Assembly (NCBI GenBank): GCA_023481165.1
Contig: JAMCWO010000012.1
Coordinates: 1 to 37,942 of the forward strand
Source of the DNA: Planctomycetota bacterium
GTDB taxonomy: Bacteria > Planctomycetota > Phycisphaerae > Sedimentisphaerales > Anaerobacaceae
Reading direction: 5' to 3'
DNA: 37,942 bases
A program made the position numbers and the translations under genes. Positions 32,277 to 37,942 of this stretch are shown one piece after another (position 1 is the first letter of the stretch; the number at the start of each line of letters is the position of its first letter). The notes under the pieces were generated by a model that was not told the origin of the DNA, did not search any database, and saw only the letters and a list, made by a program, of their open reading frames with translations.

Positions 32277-32837
32277 GTGAAAGCAAGCGATATGCGGCCC
32301 GGCATGGCGTTCATCATGGACGGGCAACTGTGCATCTGCACCGTGGCGACGCACGTTACGCCGGGCAACCTGCGGGCTTTCGTGCAGGCCAAGCTGCGGC
32401 GGCTCTCCGACGGCGTGATGATCGAGAAGCGGCTGCGCTCCACCGAGGACGTCGAGCAGGCCTTCCTCGACCGCCGCGAGATGGAATATCTTTATTCCGA
32501 CAAAGGCTCGCACGTATTCATGGACAACGAGACGTACGATCAGCTCACCGTGTCCGATGAGCTGCTCGGCGACTCCATCCGGTACTTCAAGCCCAACACG
32601 GTGGTGACGGCCCTGACCCACGATGGCAACATCGTATCGCTCGAATTGCCCAAGGTTGTGGAGCTGAAGGTGACGGACACCACGCCCATGACCAAAGGGG
32701 CCACCGTGACGAACCAGATGAAGGACGCCACGCTGGAAACAGGCCTGCGGGTCCGGGTGCCGCCCTTCATCGACACCGGCGAGGTCGTCCGGGTCAGCAC
32801 CGAAGACGGCTCCTACGTCAGCCGCGCCAAGGGCTAA
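32277..32837 (+). CDS. efp: Translation elongation factor P
   Basis: A 186-residue protein with the three-domain EF-P layout: 'KASDMRPGMAFIMDGQL' (KOW-like domain I), 'LYSDKGSHVFMDNETYDQL' (domain II) and 'VPPFIDTGEVVRVSTEDGSYVSRA' (domain III). EF-P relieves ribosome stalling at polyproline. The tip loop of domain I, which reaches the peptidyl-transferase centre, reads 'VTPGNLRAF' where E. coli has 'VKPGKGQAF'. The modified Lys34 is replaced by Asn, and the Arg of EarP-type factors is not at its position either. The start is GTG 32277 (GTGAAAGCAAGC) after AGAGGTGA. Single gene with its own strong promoter; a 21-bp hairpin follows the stop by 4 bp. Confidence 0.93.
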   Translation: MKASDMRPGMAFIMDGQLCICTVATHVTPGNLRAFVQAKLRRLSDGVMIEKRLRSTEDVEQAFLDRREMEYLYSDKGSHVFMDNETYDQLTVSDELLGDSIRYFKPNTVVTALTHDGNIVSLELPKVVELKVTDTTPMTKGATVTNQMKDATLETGLRVRVPPFIDTGEVVRVSTEDGSYVSRAKG

Positions 32838-32841
32838 GACT

Positions 32842-32904
32842 GTAGGGTGCGTATCACGCACCGCCTTAATGCGCGGGCGGGATGGTGCGTGATACGCACC
32901 CTAC
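32842..32904. terminator. Perfect 21-bp inverted repeat after efp (gtagggtgcgtatcacgcacc type)
   Basis: Arms at 32842-32862 and 32884-32904 are exact reverse complements with a 21-nt loop; each arm itself contains a smaller dyad (GGTGCGT/ACGCACC). It probably serves as the efp transcription end, though no T-run follows. Its GTAGGGTG ends are shared with the repeats at 8786 and 14072, so it belongs to a dispersed family. Confidence 0.7.
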
Positions 32905-32976
32905 CTCTCCGGGGGGCACCCTTCCCGCGCGACCGCCAGTGCCATTCCCACTACCTGCCTTCGCGCATCTACCCGT

Positions 32977-33184
32977 ATTATCAATACTGATAATGCCCAG
33001 TTCGCCGTCGAAGTCCCGGCCAATGTAATGCACACGTTATCCACAATGGCCACTTGCGCCGTGCATAACCTGTGAAGAACAAATTTTTTTTATGCGCAAA
33101 GCCAGTGCCAGCAAGTCCCTCGGGCAAGTGGAAAAAAAACCGCCCCGATCCATCTTGATTTGCTAAAGTTTCCCTCAATAATAG
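32977..33184. other. Candidate dnaA control region / replication origin
   Basis: Upstream of dnaA: an 18-bp palindrome ATTATCA-atac-TGATAAT (32977-32994), one perfect DnaA box TTATCCACA (33037-33045), a weaker inverted match (gtgcataac, about 33061-33069), two A/T runs (33079-33091 and 33132-33139) and a promoter. Origins usually hold several boxes plus an unwinding element; with a single perfect box, autoregulation of dnaA is as likely as an origin. Confidence 0.4.
33155..33184 (+). promoter_or_regulatory. Sigma-70-like promoter of dnaA
   Basis: TTGATT (33155-33160), an 18-bp spacer and TAATAG (33179-33184), about 130 bp before ATG 33321 and 110 bp downstream of the DnaA box. Confidence 0.4.
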
Positions 33185-33320
33185 CACGGAAGATGTTGGC
33201 GTTTCAGTTACGACTTTCGTCCCTCGTGGGTAGCGCCGCCACGGTCCGGGGCCTTTACCGCGAAAGCTTGCGCGGGTCGGCCCGGAGCAGGGCGCGATCG
33301 CTACGTTTGGGGAGATTTCC

Positions 33321-34835
33321 ATGCAGGCCTCCATCACGGAAGAGAGGCCCCGTGCAGCAGGCTTGGACACCACGGCTATCACGGAGGCTCTTTCGCAGCG
33401 CATCGGCGCGCAGAAGTACAGGATCTGGTTTCAGAGTTGTGCGCGGTTCACCGCAGCGGACGGCATGCTGCGGATCGGCGTGGCGAATCCGTTTCTCGCC
33501 ACCTGGCTGGAGGGTCACTTCCTGAAGGACATTCAGGGAGCGGCCCAGACGGTACTGGGCTCGGTGCCTCAGATTGTCTTCACGGTGGACGCCGAGCTCG
33601 GCGGTTCGCAGCGTCGCGCGGTCCTCGGGTCGGGCGCGCCCGTCGGCGGCGCTCGCTCGGCCGCGGGCGGCGCGTCCCGCGGCGCAGCAACGGTCCCGAG
33701 CCGGCCGGGTGCAGGCCCTGCTGTTGAGGATACCTCGTCCGGTGTGATCGAAGGTTTACGACTGACGTTGGAGACGTTTGTGGTCGGCCCCTCGAATGAG
33801 CTGGCCTACAATGCCGCAAAAGCAGTGATTCGCGAACAACAAAGCCCGTTCAACCCCTTGTTCATCCATGGCGGCTATGGGGTCGGCAAGACCCATCTGC
33901 TGCAGGGGATTTGTCACGGCGTGGTCCAGGCCCGCCCGCAGACCCGCTGGCTGTACCTGTCTGCCGAGGACTTCGCCAACCAATTTGTGCTGGCCTTGAA
34001 GACGAGGAAGCTGGAGGCTTTTCGACGCCGCATGAGGCAAACGGACTTGCTGGCAATTGACGACGTGCACTTCCTGGCCAGCAAACCATCCACCCAGGAG
34101 GAGTTCCTGCACACCTTCAACACCATCAGCCTCGCCGGCAAGCAGGTCATCCTGGTTTCCGATGCCCATCCCAAGATGATTGGGCAGTTGTCCGAAAAGC
34201 TCGTCAATCGGTTCGTCTCCGGCATGGTCGTCAAGATCGAGGCCCCGGACCTGCAGACGCGGTGCGACATCTGCCGGCAGTTCGCCACGCGGATGCTGAA
34301 GACCTCGCTCGGCGGCCCGGATACCAAGCGGTCGGGCGCGATGCCCGAGAGCGTCATCCGGTTCGTCGCCGAGCGGGTGCGGACGAACGTCCGCGAGCTG
34401 GAAGGGGCGGTGCTCAAGCTGATTGCCTACGCCACGCTGCAGAATGAGCAGCTTTCCGTGGCGATGGCCCAGGCGATCCTGGCCGAGCACATCGAGCGGA
34501 GCGACCCGATGGTCCATGTCACGGACATCGAGGCGACGGTCGGCGCCTACTTCGGTGTGACGCCGGCCCATCTCCATTCCGCCAAGAAGGGCCGCACCAT
34601 CTCGCTGGCGCGCCATTTCAGCATGTACCTGACCCGCCAGCACACCAACATGTCCTCCTCCGAGGTCGGCCGCCACATGGGCAACAAGAACCACGCCACG
34701 GTCCTGGTCGCCTGCAAGAAGGTCGAGGAGATGCTTCAGCGCGATGTCGAGGTCCACTGGGAAGGCCCCGCCGGCAACAAGGTGGCCAAGGCCAAAGCCA
34801 TTCTCGCCCACCTCGAAGACGGCATCGCCCGCTGA
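33321..34835 (+). CDS. dnaA: Chromosomal replication initiator protein DnaA
   Basis: A 504-residue AAA+ protein. Domain I is at about 1-90 ('IGAQKYRIWFQSC'). A long Ala/Gly/Arg/Ser-rich linker (about 95-140) accounts for the extra length over the usual 450. Walker A 'GGYGVGKTHLL' is at about 184-194 and Walker B 'LLAIDDVHFLA' near 246. Sensor elements 'NRFVSGMVVKIEAPD' and 'RTNVRELEGAVLKL' follow, and the DNA-binding signature 'SSEVGRHMGNKNHATVLVACKKV' is at the C-terminus (family norm 'GRxFGGRDHTTVxxA'; the changed residues are worth noting). It opens the origin and recruits the helicase. GGGGAG lies 6 nt before ATG. It stands alone: the usual dnaN neighbour is not downstream. Confidence 0.94.
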   Translation: MQASITEERPRAAGLDTTAITEALSQRIGAQKYRIWFQSCARFTAADGMLRIGVANPFLATWLEGHFLKDIQGAAQTVLGSVPQIVFTVDAELGGSQRRAVLGSGAPVGGARSAAGGASRGAATVPSRPGAGPAVEDTSSGVIEGLRLTLETFVVGPSNELAYNAAKAVIREQQSPFNPLFIHGGYGVGKTHLLQGICHGVVQARPQTRWLYLSAEDFANQFVLALKTRKLEAFRRRMRQTDLLAIDDVHFLASKPSTQEEFLHTFNTISLAGKQVILVSDAHPKMIGQLSEKLVNRFVSGMVVKIEAPDLQTRCDICRQFATRMLKTSLGGPDTKRSGAMPESVIRFVAERVRTNVRELEGAVLKLIAYATLQNEQLSVAMAQAILAEHIERSDPMVHVTDIEATVGAYFGVTPAHLHSAKKGRTISLARHFSMYLTRQHTNMSSSEVGRHMGNKNHATVLVACKKVEEMLQRDVEVHWEGPAGNKVAKAKAILAHLEDGIAR

Positions 34836-35024
34836 GGAACGCCGCCGGCGGCCCGAAGGTGAGAAGCGCGAACGTGAGAAGGTAAGGCCGCTTCTTTTCT
34901 GGGTCTTATCGTTGTAGCCTCTTCACTACACGGACGGCCGTGCACCCTGCTTGAGGCGACCGGCGCTCTGCTCACGAGGCGTCGCGCCGTGCTTTCCTGC
35001 CCGTTGGATGGTACTCGTCCGACC

Positions 35025-36150
35025 TCAGGGCATCGGCCCGAGATGGACCGGGATGTCCACCTTCTTCCCGTCACGCAGGATGGTGAACCGTGCGGTGTCG
35101 CCGACCTGGTGCTGATCCATGATGCGAAAGAGGTCTTCCGTGATGCGAACGGGCTGGCCGTCAATCGCCGTAATCAGGTCGCCCAGCACGATCTTGCCCT
35201 CGTCGCTGCGCTGCGTGCCCCGTAAGCCTGCCTTCTGCGCCGTCGCATTCGGGGGAACCTTCAGGATCAGCACTCCTTCGAGCCCCAGCCGCCGGACCAG
35301 ATGATCCTCGGCCGTCGTCACACCCAGACGCGGCCTGGGGACAGTCTCACCCCGGATGATCTCCGGAACGATCCGGTTGATGCAGTCGATGGGGATGGCG
35401 AAGCCGATGCCGGCGTAGGCGCCGGTGGGGCTGAGAATCGCGATGTTCATCCCCACGACCCGGCCGGCGCTGTCGAGCAGCGGCCCGCCGGAGTTGCCCG
35501 GATTCAAGGGGGCATCGGTCTGAATCACGCCCTGGATCGGGCGCTTCGCCGCCCCGGCGATCTCGCGTCCCAGACCGCTGACAATGCCGGCGGTGAGGGT
35601 CTGGTCGTAGCCGAAGGGATTGCCGATGGCATACACGCGCTGGCCCACCTGAAGGTCATAGGCGGTACCGATGGGAATGGCGGGCAGCAGATTCGGCGGA
35701 GCGTCGACCTTCAGCACGGCGATATCCTTGTCCGGGTCCGTGCCGATGCGCTTGGCCTTCCAGGGTCACTTGGACGGCCTCGCTATTCTGCACGACATGG
35801 TAGTTCGTCACGATATAGCCGTTGGGGTCCCAGACGAAGCCGGAGCCGGCATCTTCCTCCACCTCGGAGGCGTAGAGGTGGAAGAGATCACCCTTGGCCT
35901 GCTTGCTCCGGATGAACACCACGGAAGCGGAGACCGCGTTGAACGCTTTGACGACCGTCTGCTCGTCTGCCATCAACTCTCCCCGCACGGCTATCGGTCG
36001 GGGCTGGGCCGTCTGGGAATGGACGTCGGCCGCCGGCGGCAGGATCTTGGCGGAGATCAGTGCGGTACACAGTACCAGCACGCTGGCGACCGAACAGACC
36101 TGCGCTCGGGACGTTCCCGTCAGGCTCGCCTTCTGGTAATCTCGCTTCAT
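35025..36150 (-). pseudogene. HtrA/DegP-like serine protease, frameshifted between catalytic His and Asp
   Basis: Two adjacent frames make one trypsin-like HtrA protein. The first (36150 down to about 35760) has a membrane anchor or signal region ('VCSVASVLVLCTALISA') and 'DPNGYIVTNYHVV' with the catalytic His. The second (from about 35760 to 35025) has 'DKDIAVLKV' (Asp), 'TDAPLNPGNSGGPLL' (Ser) and a PDZ domain ('GLEGVLILKVPPNATAQKAGLR...GDLITAIDGQPV'). They are joined if one base is restored near 35757-35763, after 'VTLEG'. As it stands the first frame runs on to 35656 with unrelated residues. Start 36150 has GAGGAG 9 nt upstream. Either a recent mutation or a sequencing error; the combined length of about 374 residues is normal for a one-PDZ HtrA. 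Confidence 0.8.
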
Positions 36151-36301
36151 GATTATGTACTCCTCAACGGCCCGGGTAGGATCTTTTCCTCTGATTGCCG
36201 CAGGGTTCATCACTTTGCTAGTCGAGTACGCCAGGGCCTCCCACCGGGCGGCACGCCGTTCTCCTAAAAGACCGGGCAGTTTTCCTTAACGGCAGGCTGC
36301 C

Positions 36302-36323
36302 CACGACAAGATGGCTTGTCGTG
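36302..36323. repeat. CACGACAAG-atgg-CTTGTCGTG stem-loop
   Basis: A perfect 9-bp stem with a 4-nt loop, 62 bp past the end of the lipoprotein gene and upstream of the protease gene (both reverse). It may end transcription of an upstream unit or be a dispersed repeat; no T-run follows. Confidence 0.45.
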
Positions 36324-36385
36324 TGCCAAGGAAGAGGTCGGGAAGTGTTTTTCTTTGGGAATTGGCGAGGCAGATTTCCAACCGA

Positions 36386-37702
36386 TTAGCGGCTATCGGC
36401 TGCCGACACACGGCGGCGGTCCAGGCGGGCGGCGAAGTCACGCAGGAAATCCTCGCGCCACCGGCTGACCGTCCGGGCCCCGAGGTGCGGCCCCTCGGCG
36501 ACCTCCGGGGCGGGGTCGTCCGTCCACCAGTGGGGCAGCCGGGGCGAGGGGTTCTGTGCCGCGTCGGGCGCCGGCCGCACGGACATCAGCGCGCCGGTTC
36601 TTCCCTCGAGTGCCGGCACGTTGCTGCGGATCGTGTAACTGTAGGTCTTGGCATCCTTCGGCGAGAAGCGAAGGTGCATCCTACCGTCCGCGCCCACCGC
36701 TCCCGCAGACTCCTGGTTCTCGACCACCAAGCGCGCCTCCGGTTGTGCCGGTAACTGCTCGCCGAGCGGCAGGGCCAGCTCGAAAACGCCGAACTGTTCG
36801 AGGCGGTCCTCCGTGCCGGCGATCTGATGAACCACCACGTGCGGCCGTTCCCAGGCCCGGACGAAGCGCCCGCCCCAGCTTGGCTGCGATGGATCTTCGG
36901 GCGTCCCGTGCAGCAGGTAGCCGAGGGAAGGCGAGTCTCCCATTTTGAGGCTGCCGCCGAGCTGTGCCGCGAAGAAATCGCCCAGGGCGCCGTGGCCTGC
37001 GACATGCGCAGCAACGAACGCCTTGTTGCCCCATTCGCCGTCCTGGTTGCCGCCGACGAACCAGCCGCGATAGGTGGCATTGGCCTCGATGATCCACAGC
37101 CGCGGATGGTGGGTCACGATGTACTGGTAGGCATCGACGCTCCATTTCTTGTTCGGCCCACCGATGAAGTAGACGCGGAGCTTCGGCAGGATGTCGGGCG
37201 CCTCATGCAACGCCTGGGCGAGCTCGTCGATCCCGCCCCACACGAGAACCCACAGCGGCCGCGGATCGCCGCGCCGCGCGCATCGGATGATCCAGTCGGA
37301 GCCTTCCGTCGCGGCTCCGAATCCCTGCAAGCCCGCGCCCTCGAAAGCGCCCTGTTTCGCAATGGCCCGCAACGCGTCGGGCGTGGGGTACTTGCTGCAA
37401 TAGGTCCTCAGGTGGACATAGTCACGTTCGTAGAGGTCAATAACCTTGAGAATATGTTCCTTGCGGCCCGGGCCGTAGGGCGAGGAGATTAGCCCTTCGA
37501 GGTCGAACCGGTCCGCATAGACCAGCAGATGAACCAGGGACTGAAAATCGTCCGGGTCGGTGCCGCCGATATCCGTGGCGACAATCACCCGCTGCCGCGG
37601 CTCGCTCGCGGCGCGGCCCATCCCTTGCGAAGCACACCATTTCCCACAGCCGCTGAGCCCCAGGCCCACAATAGCCAACACAATAACTGTCGTCATCCTC
37701 AT
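36386..37702 (-). CDS. Lipoprotein of the DUF1593 / nucleoside-hydrolase-like family
   Basis: A 438-residue protein with a lipoprotein signal (MRMTTVIVLAIVGLGLSGC; lipobox LSGC, Cys19). The mature part begins 'QRVIVATDIGGTDPDDFQSLVHLLVYADRFDLEGLISSPYGPG'. The 'D.GG..PDD..SL' element parallels the DxDxxxDD calcium and ribose site of nucleoside hydrolases, and the rest fits DUF1593 proteins, found next to polysaccharide-degrading genes in several phyla. Later parts include 'WVLVWGGIDELAQAL' and a C-terminal beta-sandwich (about 330-400). It overlaps a small upstream frame by 4 bp (ATGA). Probably periplasmic; the substrate may be a glycoside rather than a nucleoside. Confidence 0.8.
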   Translation of the reverse strand: MRMTTVIVLAIVGLGLSGCGKWCASQGMGRAASEPRQRVIVATDIGGTDPDDFQSLVHLLVYADRFDLEGLISSPYGPGRKEHILKVIDLYERDYVHLRTYCSKYPTPDALRAIAKQGAFEGAGLQGFGAATEGSDWIIRCARRGDPRPLWVLVWGGIDELAQALHEAPDILPKLRVYFIGGPNKKWSVDAYQYIVTHHPRLWIIEANATYRGWFVGGNQDGEWGNKAFVAAHVAGHGALGDFFAAQLGGSLKMGDSPSLGYLLHGTPEDPSQPSWGGRFVRAWERPHVVVHQIAGTEDRLEQFGVFELALPLGEQLPAQPEARLVVENQESAGAVGADGRMHLRFSPKDAKTYSYTIRSNVPALEGRTGALMSVRPAPDAAQNPSPRLPHWWTDDPAPEVAEGPHLGARTVSRWREDFLRDFAARLDRRRVSAADSR

Positions 37703-37860
37703 GTCTGACCGTTCACCATCCCCTTCTGACGGAGGACCTCAAAGAGAACAAGATACCCGCGATCCGCCACATGATACACGGCTCCCTCATCTCCAGGCAA
37801 TTGTATGATGCTCCGCTCCGCAAGTCCGGGAAGGATCGTGTTGTAGGGGCGAATAATCAT
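37699..37860 (-). CDS. Possible small protein or 3' remnant of a larger gene, overlapping the lipoprotein start
   Basis: A 53-residue frame 'MIIRPYNTILPGLAERSIIQ' followed by 'LPGDEGAVYHVADRGYLVLF' and 'EVLRQKG' ends with TGA overlapping the lipoprotein ATG (ATGA), the sign of translational coupling. The part 'LPGDEGAVYHVADRGYLVLFEVLR' looks protein-like, whereas the first 15 residues come from the palindromic repeat at 37843-37866 and the inverted arm at 37804-37821. It may be the tail of a gene whose 5' part was replaced by the repeat. Family not recognised. Confidence 0.3.
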   Translation of the reverse strand: MIIRPYNTILPGLAERSIIQLPGDEGAVYHVADRGYLVLFEVLRQKGMVNGQT

Positions 37861-37942
37861 TCGCCCTGGGGCCGCCGGGGGTCGGCCGCCCGGGTTCAGC
37901 CCTTGAATGGACCTTCAGCGGAAAGCGGAGCGGAGCATCATA
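37804..37942. mobile_element. MITE-like element: 18-bp perfect terminal inverted repeats enclosing a palindrome
   Basis: TATGATGCTCCGCTCCGC at 37804-37821 is the exact reverse complement of 37925-37942. Between them lies copy 3 of the GGGGCGAAT palindrome (37843-37866). The right arm ends exactly at the window edge, so the element may be longer. No transposase is encoded. It could be a non-autonomous element or a large structured repeat. Confidence 0.5.
37843..37866. repeat. GGGGCGAAT/ATTCGCCC palindromic repeat, copy 3
   Basis: GTAGGGGCGAAT-aatc-ATTCGCCC, differing from copy 1 by a single loop base. Nested inside the inverted-arm element at the right end of the window. Confidence 0.75.

Noticed and set aside
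35656-35760. Alternative C-terminus of the HtrA first frame as a genuine short protein
   Set aside because: The residues after 'VTLEG' are His/Arg/Gly-rich antisense-like sequence, while the correct continuation is present one frame over.

Overview
The window looks like chromosomal DNA of a GC-rich member of the Planctomycetota, probably from the Phycisphaerae/Sedimentisphaerales side. This is inferred from three things. First, secreted proteins are built from 'YYWRVDE...WSFTT' fibronectin-like modules followed by a 'VDDFE' segment, and there is a dockerin-bearing secreted protein. Second, there are many dispersed palindromic repeats, including degenerate tandem units that by chance translate as 'TKPI/KANFP'-like peptides. 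Third, the EF-P loop lacks the usual modified residue. No ribosomal RNA gene is present, so the placement is tentative. Sigma-70-like promoters (TTGATT/TTGACA, 17-18 bp, TATAAT-like) can be read in front of several genes.

Layout. 1-750: remains of a tyrosine recombinase pointing at the 3' end of tRNA-Ser(CGA), the usual geometry of an integration site. 1206-3260: a strip of broken defence or toxin-antitoxin genes (MNT nucleotidyltransferase with a HEPN stub, nonsense-truncated XRE regulator, pieces of a DUF2075 helicase and a DUF4139 protein). 3387-10502: a dockerin-like secreted protein, then a peptide-use module (exported M2-type peptidase, OPT transporter, M20 dipeptidase). The M20 gene is frameshifted by a perfect 116-bp tandem duplication. 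10600-11065: three evenly spaced inverted repeats upstream of an internally deleted Fic gene. 11085-13539: rsmI, rsmE, a truncated addiction-module antitoxin and an RluA-family pseudouridine synthase. 13540-14258: repeats.

14259-17821 is a restriction-modification island and the most notable content of the window. It has a BamHI-like endonuclease with every catalytic and base-contacting residue I could align, a controller (C) protein with a textbook C-box, and two amino-methyltransferases, one on each side. 18700-25149: an exported protein of unknown function, an outer-membrane barrel, a glycosyltransferase stub, a modular secreted protein with a CBM9-like domain, and a NagX/HGSNAT-like membrane acetyltransferase. 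25378-28494: an orphan NarL-type sensor kinase, an isoprenylcysteine methyltransferase-like membrane protein and a RelE/ParE-type toxin-antitoxin pair with a leaderless promoter. 28698-31892: a 1064-residue PA14/Fn3-like secreted protein with a palindromic repeat inserted in frame.

32277-37942: efp, a 21-bp perfect hairpin, a possible origin or dnaA control region, dnaA, a frameshifted HtrA/DegP protease, and a lipoprotein of the DUF1593/nucleoside-hydrolase-like type. The window ends in a repeat bounded by 18-bp inverted arms. Housekeeping genes (rsmE-rsmI, rluA-like, efp, dnaA) alternate with accessory blocks that carry many scars: truncations, frameshifts and repeat insertions. All family names rest on reading motifs in the translated sequence; no database search was run.
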